From NCBI GenBank assembly GCA_903821365.1, contig CAIJKY010000001.1, positions 1-42,481 of the forward strand: a DNA stretch of 42,481 nucleotides, given 5' to 3'. Of the stretch, positions 6,823 through 14,116 are shown in pieces (the stretch's first letter is position 1; each line of letters begins with the position of its first letter). The position numbers and the translations under genes were made by a program. The notes beneath the pieces were generated by a model. The model was not told where the DNA came from. It made no database searches and saw nothing but the letters and a program-made list of their open reading frames with translations. Source of the DNA: an uncultured bacterium (GTDB lineage: Bacteria > Patescibacteriota > Saccharimonadia > Saccharimonadales > Saccharimonadaceae).

Positions 6823-6844
6823 ATTGTATCTGACGACTATCACT

Positions 6845-6873
6845 ATATTAGCATAAAAACCATAAAAAGTCAA
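6845..6873 (-). promoter_or_regulatory. Promoter P4 (TTGACT-17-TAATAT)
   Basis: On the minus strand: TTGACT (6868-6873), spacer TTTTATGGTTTTTATGC, -10 TAATAT (6845-6850). The spacer matches P1 at 13 of 17 positions. Confidence 0.8.
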
Positions 6874-6918
6874 TAAATAGCGAATAGATTTCATGCTTAC
6901 AGTATCGATACTCAACAG

Positions 6919-6947
6919 TTGCCAAACAGAGGCCGATCTGCTATTCT
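6919..6947 (+). promoter_or_regulatory. Promoter of tRNA-Asp
   Basis: TTGCCA (6919-6924), 17-bp spacer, TATTCT (6942-6947), about 30 nt before the mature 5' end. Confidence 0.55.
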
Positions 6948-6978
6948 TTGATAGTCTTGGCGGCCAAGTGTCCTATGT

Positions 6979-7056
6979 GGGCTCGTAGTGAAGTTGGCCC
7001 ATCACGCCTCCCTGTCACGGAGGAGATCGCCGGTTCGAATCCGGTCGGGCCCGCCA
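6979..7056 (+). tRNA. tRNA-Asp (GTC anticodon)
   Basis: Acceptor GGGCTCG pairs with CGGGCCC. Anticodon stem CCTCC/GGAGG with loop CTGTCAC gives GTC. The T-arm has a TTCGAAT loop, the discriminator is G, and CCA is encoded. An AT-rich island begins directly downstream. Confidence 0.95.
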
Positions 7057-7281
7057 GATCAGAATATCAGCACGACGAGATAAGTTTAGTAGATGTTTCA
7101 ATATTGGTTGAATTATTTACTGGTTTTGCCGCCAATGCCTATAGATCTTAAAATGCTTCCTTTTTATTCGATATTTAAACTATTTAATTAGTGATTGATC
7201 CAGTTAGATGAACTGGCAATTTCAAAGTAGACTAGTTGTAATTTTAATTACTGTAATTATAAATATTACAAATAAAATTTA

Positions 7282-7569
7282 ATGATTAAACTCAAAATAA
7301 TATTTTCTGACCACAATTTTTCACGCTTGCGAGTCTTCGTAACAGTGCACGCGCATGAAACGACGGAAAAACTAGAAGCGCTACTAACGAATACCATTGC
7401 GCCTAAATTTAGTGAAATTATGGGGTTAGGATTGGTACTTAAAGCGATATCAGTTTTTGAATATATTGATGATTGGCTGAATCTTCTTGAGGTTAAACGT
7501 ATGCCTATCACTATTCATGAAGATCTAAATACCCTCAGTGCGCTCGACAAGAGTCTAGGGACGCCATGA
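7282..7569 (+). CDS. Small AT-rich hypothetical protein next to HNH gene
   Basis: The 95-aa protein is unrecognised. Mixed strand/helix pattern (MIKLKIIFSDHNF.. then a long helical middle), no transmembrane segment, no Cys. Base composition is clearly AT-richer than the flanking genes and no SD is evident. It lies 40 bp upstream of the HNH gene on the same strand, so it may be its partner (for example an immunity or specificity subunit), but that is only a guess from position. Confidence 0.55.
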   Translation: MIKLKIIFSDHNFSRLRVFVTVHAHETTEKLEALLTNTIAPKFSEIMGLGLVLKAISVFEYIDDWLNLLEVKRMPITIHEDLNTLSALDKSLGTP

Positions 7570-7609
7570 AACTGGTTAACATTTAAAAGTAAAATTGTAG
7601 AAAGTTAAG

Positions 7610-8455
7610 ATGATGAAAAGCGATCGCCCAATAATACCAGCAGGAATCAAAAGAGAAGTCAGGAAACGTTGCGGTTTTGGATGTGTACTGTGTGGAAAAC
7701 CCTTGTACGATTATGACCACATTGTAGATTGGAGCAAAGTTAAAGAACATAAAGCAGACAATATAACATTACTCTGCCGTCTTCACCATAATGAAAAAAC
7801 TGCTAAACTGTTGCCTATCGAGAGAGTAATAAAAGCAAACAAATACCCCATTAATCTAAAACGCGGCAAGTCTACACCCCATCTACTTCACTATGATGGC
7901 GAGAATTGCGCAGCTGTGCTAGGGCCCATGGAATTTACTTTTGAATTGAAGCTAGAGAATGATTTTATGATACCTCTGATAATTGATAATGTTCCAATTA
8001 TCCAATTTCGTAGGGTAGATGATCAGCTCCTATTATCTTTGCAAATATTTGATAATGACAATAACTTATCAGTACAAGTAATAGATAATGAAATTTGGTA
8101 TCTGGCAGAGCTATGGGACGTAGATCTTGTAGGCAGGGAACTGACCGTAAGATATCAATTGAAAGATTTACTTTTAAGAATGAGAATAGAAGTTCCTAAT
8201 AAGATCTCTATAGACAGAGCGAATTTTTGTAGAAATGGCATTAAAGTAGATATTAATGATAAAGTTTTTTTCTTATCAAACAATAACACGGGGTTTAGCG
8301 ATATAACATACACGAACTGTTTAGTTGGACTAGCTTTAGGTGATATCCCTGATGCATTACCTTATGCGTTAAGTTTAGGAGCCGAGCGAAGGCCGTACAT
8401 TAGACATTCAAAGACGGAGGAAGCTACTTATTCGCTTGTAAGGAAGGAGGAGTAG
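7610..8455 (+). CDS. HNH endonuclease domain protein
   Basis: 281 aa. The N-terminal ~70 residues form an HNH/McrA-like nuclease: paired cysteines CGFGCVLCGKPL, the first His in YDHIVDW, the Asn in DNITLLC and the last His in RLHHNEKT. The CxxC and C-xx-H pairs fit a structural zinc site. The remaining ~200 residues are strand-rich and unrecognised, a possible target-recognition or beta-sandwich domain. AT-rich composition and placement downstream of tRNA-Asp suggest horizontal acquisition, possibly a defence or self-propagating nuclease. No partner methylase is present. Confidence 0.8.
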   Translation: MMKSDRPIIPAGIKREVRKRCGFGCVLCGKPLYDYDHIVDWSKVKEHKADNITLLCRLHHNEKTAKLLPIERVIKANKYPINLKRGKSTPHLLHYDGENCAAVLGPMEFTFELKLENDFMIPLIIDNVPIIQFRRVDDQLLLSLQIFDNDNNLSVQVIDNEIWYLAELWDVDLVGRELTVRYQLKDLLLRMRIEVPNKISIDRANFCRNGIKVDINDKVFFLSNNNTGFSDITYTNCLVGLALGDIPDALPYALSLGAERRPYIRHSKTEEATYSLVRKEE

Positions 8456-8529
8456 TTGGATTCGGAGCCATTTTTTATGCAAGCAACCACATAATTGACA
8501 TATAATCACTATTATGCTAATGTTTTTAT

Positions 8530-9102
8530 ATGTCAGAACAGTCGCAAAAACCAAACACACAAGAAAATCACAGCACGGACATAGAGTTAGATTCAAGCCA
8601 GCATGTTTCGCAGGCTGACATCGACTCAGAAATAGAGCGGAGCACTGCGCCGCTTGAGGCGTACCAACGGGGCGTGATTGGCGAAGAGAACCGTCGAAAA
8701 GTTGGCGAACACATTATGAAAATCGCTACGATTGTTAATGATAACCCTGAACGTGTCGCCGTAGATATTGAAAAACACCCAACACTGCGAACAGAGCACG
8801 ACCCTGAGCGTGCCCACCTGATCGCTTTGGCAATCGATAAAAACATGGCACGATTGGCTATTGATGAACGCCATAGCAACACCAGTAATCCTGTACGCAA
8901 AGCGTGGAATATGGTTACTGCACCACGACATAATCGAGATTTGATCGGCGCTGCGATGGGCGCCAAGATAGCTGCGGAAGCATACAATGAAGATCCCCTC
9001 CGTGCCGGTCCACATGTAGTCGTTGCTCGGCGACAGGCTTCCATTGATGCTGGTCACAAGACGTATAAGTACATTAAGGGGGCAAAGTTGCCTCGTTTGT
9101 AA
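8530..9102 (+). CDS. Hypothetical soluble protein
   Basis: The 190-aa protein is of unknown function. The first ~45 residues are polar and probably disordered. The rest is mostly helical and charged (IMKIATIVNDNPERVAVDIE, ERAHLIALAIDKNMARLAID) with a basic C-terminus ending KGAKLPRL. No transmembrane helix. Composition resembles the core genes. TATTATG lies about 15 nt before the ATG and no SD is seen, so it has a short leader or none. Confidence 0.65.
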   Translation: MSEQSQKPNTQENHSTDIELDSSQHVSQADIDSEIERSTAPLEAYQRGVIGEENRRKVGEHIMKIATIVNDNPERVAVDIEKHPTLRTEHDPERAHLIALAIDKNMARLAIDERHSNTSNPVRKAWNMVTAPRHNRDLIGAAMGAKIAAEAYNEDPLRAGPHVVVARRQASIDAGHKTYKYIKGAKLPRL

Positions 9103-9125
9103 AAATTCGGACTAATGGGTCTGGG

Positions 9126-9155
9126 GCGCTGGTATATACCGGCGCTTATTTTTTG
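9126..9155 (+). terminator. Terminator of the 8530-9102 gene
   Basis: GCGCTGGT-ATAT-ACCGGCGC hairpin followed by TTATTTTTTG. Confidence 0.85.
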
Positions 9156-9200
9156 TTTGCTGCTTACGACTCCTAAATCAATTCATGAATGAACGAACTT

Positions 9201-9235
9201 GGGAGTCGCCCCGGCCTTGCAGCCGGGGAAGCTCC
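9201..9235 (-). terminator. Terminator of the 9235-9606 gene
   Basis: The GC-rich stem CCCCGGC/GCCGGGG with an outer GGAG/CTCC extension begins at the stop codon of the minus-strand gene. Confidence 0.6.
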
Positions 9236-9606
9236 TACTGCGAGATCGTGATCAGGCGAGCGAGCTCGTGGCTCACGACAACGGCGACGATGAAGAACGT
9301 GAGCGCCCATCGTCCCGCCGTAGCACTGAAGCGCCCGTTCGGGTCTTCTCGCGCGCTGAGGTGCATGATCAGTACCGCGCCCATGACGCCCAGGGCGCCG
9401 ACAATGAGCACGATATTGAAGGCACGTTCGGCACCTCCGGCGGCTGTACCGCCAAGGTAGGCAAAGTAGCTCTTGAACGTCGTTATGCGCCAAATCAATA
9501 GCGCACCACCCAGCACCTGAAAGAAGATCGGCAGCCACAGATGCCCCCAGGTGGTGGGGTCGTTGCTGGCTGCGCCCTTGGGGCGGGAGTTGAGGATGTT
9601 GCGCAT
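9235..9606 (-). CDS. Small three-helix membrane protein (unknown)
   Basis: 123 aa, unrecognised. Polar N-terminus (~22 residues), then helices WLPIFFQVLGGALLIWRI, FNIVLIVGALGVMGAVLIM and WALTFFIVAVVVSHELARL. AAGGAG lies 6 nt before ATG 9606. The unit has promoter P5, a leader with stem GCTC-(GA)-CAAC/GTTGAGC and its own terminator. Fifth member of the small 3-TM class 2 series, about 2.4 kb from the main cluster. Confidence 0.7.
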   Translation of the reverse strand: MRNILNSRPKGAASNDPTTWGHLWLPIFFQVLGGALLIWRITTFKSYFAYLGGTAAGGAERAFNIVLIVGALGVMGAVLIMHLSAREDPNGRFSATAGRWALTFFIVAVVVSHELARLITISQ

Positions 9607-9691
9607 GATGGTCTCCTTGTTCGGGGGTCGCGTACAACAGGCACTAATCGCAAATAGTAGGAGCGCTCAACAGGGTTGTCGAGCTATTAGT

Positions 9692-9720
9692 ATAATAACA
9701 TAAAAAAACAAAATAGTCAA
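9692..9720 (-). promoter_or_regulatory. Promoter P5 (TTGACT-17-TATTAT)
   Basis: On the minus strand: TTGACT (9715-9720), spacer ATTTTGTTTTTTTATGT, -10 TATTAT (9692-9697). It stands back-to-back with the plus-strand promoter at 9741. Confidence 0.8.
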
Positions 9721-9740
9721 TTTACAGTGCATCTATATGA

Positions 9741-9769
9741 TTGACCAAAAATATATAATATGTTATAGT
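9741..9769 (+). promoter_or_regulatory. Promoter of the 9820-10167 gene
   Basis: TTGACC (9741-9746), 17-bp spacer AAAAATATATAATATGT, TATAGT (9764-9769). The leader has an AGCCC/GGGCT hairpin before GAGGAG. Confidence 0.75.
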
Positions 9770-9819
9770 AAATTGTCTTTTCCAAAAAGCCCGTCAAGGG
9801 CTGGCCATGAGGAGTAGTT

Positions 9820-10167
9820 ATGTTCGAAACGTACAGGCGCAACAAGGCCGCAGAGCATCTACTGTCAAATGTCGAGCAGGCCACTACGGCCTACTTCAAC
9901 AGTCTCCCCATGTGGGACGAGGTGGTACAGCGGAACGCCGTTCGTACGTGCTCGACGCAGGTCTGCGAGGACATGCGTCGAGTGCGCGTCGGCTGCACGG
10001 TTCGGCTCCACACGGGCAGCCCCATCACTACGCCCAGTGTCTACGACGCCGTGTGGACCGAGGGACTGCTGAACGAGCTCATCGGCGTGTTCCAGCGCCA
10101 GTCGCTGCACGTCGAGCGGATCGAGGTTGATGGCACGCTCATCAACCTCGACATCACCCGGCCGTAA
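9820..10167 (+). CDS. Small soluble GC-rich protein (unknown)
   Basis: 115 aa, unrecognised. An N-terminal helical part (YRRNKAAEHLLSNVEQATTA) is followed by a mixed region with two Cys (CSTQVCEDM) and a strand-like C-terminus (HVERIEVDGTLINLDI). No membrane helix. GAGGAG lies 5 nt before the ATG. Single-gene unit with its own promoter and terminator, GC-rich codons. Confidence 0.65.
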   Translation: MFETYRRNKAAEHLLSNVEQATTAYFNSLPMWDEVVQRNAVRTCSTQVCEDMRRVRVGCTVRLHTGSPITTPSVYDAVWTEGLLNELIGVFQRQSLHVERIEVDGTLINLDITRP

Positions 10168-10183
10168 CCCACGGCCTCAAGGC

Positions 10184-10210
10184 GCCGGAGAGCAACGATG
10201 ACTCTCCGGC
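10184..10210 (+). terminator. Terminator of the 9820-10167 gene
   Basis: GCCGGAGAG/CTCTCCGGC, a perfect 9-bp stem with 9-nt loop, no long T-run. Confidence 0.65.
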
Positions 10211-10278
10211 AAAAGACGACAGAACCTGAACGCACGGCGACGTGCAAGTAGGGTTCTTTTGCTTGGTATACTTAGTGC

Positions 10279-10782
10279 ATGAAGCATTTTATATATCTCC
10301 GTGGCAATCCTGGCGTGGGCAAAATAACGGTTGCCCGGATACTCGAAAAAGAGCTTGGCTGGAAGGTTCTGTGGTTCCATGATCTTAAAAATGCGGTGTA
10401 CAACATCGTCAAAGAGCATCGCATACCGCGCTTGATGGACCAGGTGACGCAGCCGGTTATTAAACATTTGCTGGATCAAGGCGAAAATATCATATACACC
10501 CGTTGCTCACCCGATAAAGAAACGGTCGAGGGCGTCAAGAAAACGATTGATAGTGCCAAGGATTATGTGTTCCATCCAATTTTATTGACTGCTTCATATG
10601 AAACGCTGCTTGAAAGAGTCTCGCAGCGTGATGACCCATATCGAATCGGCTCTAAAAAAGACCTTGATGACTACGTGAATAATCGCACGACGGCGCCTGT
10701 TGAGGGCGAATTAATTATTGAAACAGATGGACTTTCGGCGGAGCAAGTGGCGGCAAAGATTCTTGCATTGCTTGACAAATAA
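10279..10782 (+). CDS. P-loop kinase/ATPase (AAA_33-like)
   Basis: A 167-aa single-domain P-loop protein: Walker A GNPGVGK at residues ~9-15 after an initial beta strand (FIYLR), a likely lid region with DDPYRIGSKKDLDDYV, and a strand-Asp segment ELIIETDG near the C-terminus. This is the layout of small nucleotide/sugar kinases, and the substrate cannot be told. TATACT at 10267-10272 is 6 nt before the ATG with no SD, so it is probably leaderless. Core-like composition. Confidence 0.75.
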   Translation: MKHFIYLRGNPGVGKITVARILEKELGWKVLWFHDLKNAVYNIVKEHRIPRLMDQVTQPVIKHLLDQGENIIYTRCSPDKETVEGVKKTIDSAKDYVFHPILLTASYETLLERVSQRDDPYRIGSKKDLDDYVNNRTTAPVEGELIIETDGLSAEQVAAKILALLDK

Positions 10783-10799
10783 GTATAAAGTGATAAAAT
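10772..10799 (+). promoter_or_regulatory. Probable promoter of the 10960-11364 gene
   Basis: TTGACA (10772-10777) inside the end of the kinase gene, 16-bp spacer, TAAAAT (10794-10799). The following ~155-nt leader holds the 9-mer CCACCAACC twice (about 10814 and 10919) and an 11-codon mini-ORF at 10842. Confidence 0.5.
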
Positions 10800-10959
10800 T
10801 GTAATCCTACGCCCACCAACCACCCGAAAGGCGGTGATTCAGATGCGTCGCGACATGACCAGCTTGGTTTTGTCTTAGTATAAAGTAGCCATGCGCATGC
10901 GGATTAAAATTGGTACCCACCAACCTCAACTCCAGCCACCCGGCGAACAGAGGAATCCC

Positions 10960-11364
10960 ATGAGCTTCAACTCCGAGCAGCTTGCGCGTCTTCAGCAGAT
11001 CGGCCAGCAGCTGTCGACCAATGACGATGAACCTACTCTGGCGCAAATCCAGGAGGCTCACCGCGCAGAGGAAGCGGCAGCAGCCGAACGAGCCGAAGAG
11101 CGCAAGCGATGGATCGGCAAGATCCGTACTACGTTGGTCGTGATTAATCAGCTTCGTGCTGACATGTACGGTCAACGCGGGAGGGCGGACGCCTTCTTCG
11201 ATTACATCGATGACGAGGTTGATGCCTGTGCGCTGAGATTAGCGCGCGGTGCCGACCCGCAGTCGTTGTACAACGAAGTGCTCGCCGAGGCCGAAGAGCT
11301 TCGGCAGGAACGCTCGCAGCAGCGCGAGTACGGCTATAGGCGGCACGGCAGGCGCAGCTACTAG
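10960..11364 (+). CDS. Charged helical GC-rich protein (unknown)
   Basis: 134 aa, unrecognised, almost entirely helical and strongly charged. It has an acidic Ala/Glu-rich stretch (AHRAEEAAAAERAEERKR) likely to form a coiled coil, and an Arg/Gln-rich tail (QERSQQREYGYRRHGRR). The start is ATG 10960 with GAGGA 5-6 nt upstream; the upstream in-frame ATG (10891) lacks an SD. A long structured terminator follows. Confidence 0.65.
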   Translation: MSFNSEQLARLQQIGQQLSTNDDEPTLAQIQEAHRAEEAAAAERAEERKRWIGKIRTTLVVINQLRADMYGQRGRADAFFDYIDDEVDACALRLARGADPQSLYNEVLAEAEELRQERSQQREYGYRRHGRRSY

Positions 11365-11368
11365 GCCC

Positions 11369-11424
11369 TGAAGAGGTTGTCGAATTCAGCGAAAGCTGGT
11401 TCGCGCCCTTCGGGGCCCTCTTCA
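11369..11424 (+). terminator. Structured terminator of the 10960-11364 gene
   Basis: Outer stem TGAAGAGG/CCTCTTCA encloses a GNRA hairpin (CAGC-GAAA-GCTG) and a C-rich segment CGCCCTTCGGGGC. Confidence 0.6.
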
Positions 11425-11437
11425 TGTCACGTGTTAA

Positions 11438-11466
11438 TTGACTTTAGCTGTAATTTATGTTTAAAT
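11438..11466 (+). promoter_or_regulatory. Promoter of the 11506-11976 gene
   Basis: TTGACT (11438-11443), 17-bp spacer TTAGCTGTAATTTATGT, -10 TTAAAT (11461-11466). Confidence 0.6.
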
Positions 11467-11505
11467 ATTGATGTAACTCTTTGGCTCACGAACAAGGGAG
11501 GCGCT

Positions 11506-11976
11506 ATGAAGCGCACGGTGATTGTGGTCGCCGGTGTGGTGTGCGCGGCGGCTTCGGTATATGGTTTCTGGCATTTCGGCATCGCGCCGAACTACAGAGA
11601 AACCAACATGCTGTTGGCTCTCGGCTTGCTGCTCGGTTTTGGACTCGCAGCGGTCGCATTCTTCGCATGGGCGAGCAGTGACAACATCTACAATGTCCAG
11701 GATGGGGAGGTGATTGCGCACGAGTTCACCGCGGCATACACGATACCGCCAACTGTCGTACAGCCGGTATACACGCCGCCGACGCAGGGAATCGGTGGTA
11801 TGCCCGGTACCCCGATGCAGTACACACCTGGGTACACCATTCCAGAGCAGCACGTCCCAGACGACTGGGCAATCCAGCTGCGTGACAGGCGTGGCCGGAC
11901 CGGCTGGCTGCACTTCAGCAGAGATGTGTTCGGCCACTACCCGGTCGGTTCGTACTACACACGCCGTCCCCGGTAA
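11506..11976 (+). CDS. Two-helix membrane protein with Pro/Tyr-rich linker (unknown)
   Basis: 156 aa, unrecognised. Helix 1 (TVIVVAGVVCAAASVYGFW) and helix 2 (LLALGLLLGFGLAAVAFFAW) are followed by a Pro/Tyr/Thr-rich linker (YTIPPTVVQPVYTPPTQG) and a compact C-terminal piece of about 35 residues (WAIQLRDRRGRTGWLHFSRD). The start ATG 11506 is preceded by AAGGGAGG. The linker suggests a flexible stalk carrying the C-terminal module. Confidence 0.7.
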   Translation: MKRTVIVVAGVVCAAASVYGFWHFGIAPNYRETNMLLALGLLLGFGLAAVAFFAWASSDNIYNVQDGEVIAHEFTAAYTIPPTVVQPVYTPPTQGIGGMPGTPMQYTPGYTIPEQHVPDDWAIQLRDRRGRTGWLHFSRDVFGHYPVGSYYTRRPR

Positions 11977-11992
11977 GATACGCACCAAAGAG

Positions 11993-12031
11993 GCCCCGAA
12001 GCAATCGGCGACTGCCGCTCTTGCTTCGGGG
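11993..12031 (+). terminator. Terminator of the 11506-11976 gene
   Basis: CCCCGAAGCAA/TTGCTTCGGGG, an 11-bp stem with an inner CGGCGACTGCCG hairpin. Same cruciform style as copies A-D on the other strand. Confidence 0.7.
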
Positions 12032-12033
12032 AA

Positions 12034-12104
12034 AGGACCCAGGCCATACGTTGTAGCTCCGGCTGCAATCTTCGCTTCGAGCGATTAAGTATGGTCAGGG
12101 TCCT
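12034..12104 (+). ncRNA. 71-nt three-way-junction RNA element (unassigned)
   Basis: AGGACCCAGGCCATAC pairs with GTATGGTCAGGGTCCT (14 of 16 positions). The enclosed 39 nt hold two hairpins: TTGTAGC-TCC-GGCTGCAA and CGCT-TCG-AGCG. A T-rich tail (GTTTTGATTT) follows. It may be a second terminator or a small RNA; the strand is uncertain because a stem reads similarly on both. Confidence 0.45.
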
Positions 12105-12182
12105 GTTTTGATTTGGCATCATACTCTGCTACAATCCGAGCACAGATAAGCAAAGTAACGTACTTCTGATGAAAGGGTATCC

Positions 12183-12662
12183 ATGAGAGGTTTTGTTATT
12201 TTCTCCTTTGGTCTACGTGCGGCCGAACAAGAGCCGGGTCCATGCAATGAGCGACTTGGTCATGAAGCGCTACGACTTATTAAACATGTTGGTGATGAAG
12301 CGGTGATTGTGGCGCAGTGGGAAGTGGCGCGCGGGCTTAAAGCGCTTGGCGTTGGTTCTGATTTGGTTGTTGAACCGAGTGGTGGCGGCTACCTTGATAG
12401 CAGAGGTGTTTGGGAAGAGGCGAAACAGTTGTTTGCGGCTCGTGGCGTCACCGAGGTCGTCCCCGTGGCACATCCATTTTTACATCTTAATGCGGTCAAA
12501 AAAATGATTCGCAGAGATGGCTTTAGGGTGATCGATCATAAAATCGGCAAAATCGGCTACGACCCCGACCCGCGCAATACGCAGCCGTGGACGCGGAGCG
12601 CACCGGCGCTGTTGAAATATGCGATTCGGATTAAGTTCGGTGGGTCACATGGGCGTTGCTAG
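12183..12662 (+). CDS. Hypothetical protein, weak resemblance to YdcF/DUF218
   Basis: 159 aa with core-like composition. Strand-helix repeats (FVIFSFG; AVIVAQWEVARGLKALGV; EVVPVAHPFLHLNAVKKMI followed by GFRVI) recall the Rossmann-like fold of YdcF/SanA-type proteins, including an early acidic/Asn region (GPCNERL). The match is weak and no function is claimed. TACAAT at 12130-12135 and AAAGGG before the ATG give a normal leader. Confidence 0.5.
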   Translation: MRGFVIFSFGLRAAEQEPGPCNERLGHEALRLIKHVGDEAVIVAQWEVARGLKALGVGSDLVVEPSGGGYLDSRGVWEEAKQLFAARGVTEVVPVAHPFLHLNAVKKMIRRDGFRVIDHKIGKIGYDPDPRNTQPWTRSAPALLKYAIRIKFGGSHGRC

Positions 12663-12674
12663 CTACGGTGTGGC

Positions 12675-12703
12675 TTGACTTTTAATTAATAATGTTGTAA
12701 TTA
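12675..12703 (+). promoter_or_regulatory. Promoter of the 12739-13227 gene
   Basis: TTGACT (12675-12680), 17-bp spacer TTTAATTAATAATGTTG, -10 TAATTA (12698-12703). Confidence 0.6.
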
Positions 12704-12738
12704 TAGTATGTCAGATTGTTCAACCGAGAGGTGAGACC

Positions 12739-13227
12739 ATGGACTGGGACACGGTAACCGTACCCAAGAACACCGCTGACTTCAAGGTGTGGTTGGGGTT
12801 TGCGGTATTCGAAGGGCATCGAATGTCAGTGTTCGGTGACAACGCAGCCGATGCTCTCGAGATGAGGGACGTAGCCGACCACATGCTCTCGAAGCGGCGT
12901 TCGATGCAGGAGATCGCCGACCCATGGATGGCGCTCCGACGCGACGCGTTCATGGAGCTGCGGGCATTGGCGTTGGAAGTCCTCGAGATCATCGAGCGAG
13001 AGGGCAACGAGCTTCACAGTCAAGCAGATCACGAGCGCGCGCTCATGTTGATTCTCGTCGACCTGCAGACGCGGTGTCGCGTTGCCGACCGGCTCTTGCA
13101 GGACTCACCGATGCACTACCTCGAGCGAATGATGAAGTGCTGCACTCGCGACCGCGAGGGGCTGCGCCGACTTATGCGCATCTACGTCGAGCTGACCGAG
13201 CCGAAGGGTGACGCTGCTCGCGCCTGA
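12739..13227 (+). CDS. Helical GC-rich protein (unknown)
   Basis: 162 aa, unrecognised, no membrane helix. After a short strand-like start (TVTVPKNTADFKVWLGFAVF) it is almost all helical with many Arg, Met and Leu (RDAFMELRALALEVLEII, ALMLILVDLQTRCRVADRLL). GAGGTGAG lies before ATG 12739. The stop is TGA. Class 2 unit with TTGACT promoter. Confidence 0.65.
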   Translation: MDWDTVTVPKNTADFKVWLGFAVFEGHRMSVFGDNAADALEMRDVADHMLSKRRSMQEIADPWMALRRDAFMELRALALEVLEIIEREGNELHSQADHERALMLILVDLQTRCRVADRLLQDSPMHYLERMMKCCTRDREGLRRLMRIYVELTEPKGDAARA

Positions 13228-13275
13228 GCTTGACCAATCACACCACACGCCTCCTTGGCGCGCCCACTTAATTGT

Positions 13276-13299
13276 AGAGGCGCCGCGAAGGGGGCGTCT
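13276..13299 (+). terminator. Imperfect terminator of the 12739-13227 gene
   Basis: AGA..CGCC and GGCG-TCT pair with a 2-nt bulge around a GCGAAGG loop. Weaker than the other terminators. Confidence 0.4.
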
Positions 13300-13345
13300 T
13301 ACATTTTGGCTGACGGCGAGTGGTGCGATTTGGTATGATGAGCAT

Positions 13346-14074
13346 ATGACTCCTATTGAACACACCGTGCAGGCGATTCAGCAGGGCACAAGTGAGTGTC
13401 TGCAAACGGCCGGCACCCAGACGATGAATTTTTATGACAGTTCGATTGCGCTTGATGATGTGCTCGCGAATGTGCCGGTGTATGTCAATGACGCTGGAGA
13501 AAAGATCGGTACTTCAACGGGGCATTTTGCGGCGTATATGGTGAGTCTTGGTTTTTCGGTAGTTACGTATGTATTTGATACTGAGTTTTTTGATAGAAGT
13601 TGGCAGGGATTCGCCGCGCAGCAAGTAGTGGCGAACTTAGAAGAACGCCAGCCGCACATTCCGGCGAATTCGTGGCTGACGGGCAACAGCGAGATTTTGA
13701 TTGATGGTTGGAGGCGGTATGCCGAGGCTGGTGGGCAATTTGCGTTCGACAACGTAAGCGTCAAATTGTTGCGAGACTTGTTAGATGACGGCCCGTACAT
13801 GGTTATAGTGAATTCGAATTATTTGAACGGCAGCGCAAAATGGCAATACGACAAAACCACTGATACGTTTGTTGCTTCGGCAACTGCAGGGCGATCGCTG
13901 ACGCACGCTATGACCTGCGCCGGGTACAAGAATGGGCAATTTTTAATAGTCGATCCCGACCCACCGCGCGGTGTCGATCATCACCGCTGGATAGCGCAAG
14001 ACCACCTGATCGCCTCGATTATGAGCGCGCAGACGGAATCGGATAATATGGTGATTGTGGGGCGGAAGGGGTGA
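13346..14074 (+). CDS. Peptidase C39-like (papain-fold) protein
   Basis: 242 aa. Likely cysteine-peptidase fold: GTSECLQTAGTQTMNFY near residue 16 occupies the place of the C39 'xxCGPAS' helix with Cys as nucleophile. LTHAMTCAGY and FLIVDPDP near residues 190-210 supply the His and Asp of the triad. The protein has no leader peptide, so it would act in the cytoplasm or be exported by another route. TATGAT at 13334-13339 is 6 nt before ATG 13346, so it is probably leaderless. The longer frame from 13208 runs through the preceding gene's terminator and is rejected. Confidence 0.65.
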   Translation: MTPIEHTVQAIQQGTSECLQTAGTQTMNFYDSSIALDDVLANVPVYVNDAGEKIGTSTGHFAAYMVSLGFSVVTYVFDTEFFDRSWQGFAAQQVVANLEERQPHIPANSWLTGNSEILIDGWRRYAEAGGQFAFDNVSVKLLRDLLDDGPYMVIVNSNYLNGSAKWQYDKTTDTFVASATAGRSLTHAMTCAGYKNGQFLIVDPDPPRGVDHHRWIAQDHLIASIMSAQTESDNMVIVGRKG

Positions 14075-14116
14075 AGCTTGGATTGCGGGCCACTGTAGCG
14101 CTCATGAGTAAATGCC

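Noticed and set aside
11369-11400. CTGAAGA...GCGAAAGC as a hammerhead core
   Set aside because: Stem II cannot form in register and no cleavage triplet with pairing arms is found; it is a terminator with a GNRA hairpin.
12169-12182. CTGATGA as a second hammerhead core upstream of the 12183 gene
   Set aside because: No stem II followed by GAAA and no flanking stems I or III; chance heptamer before an SD.
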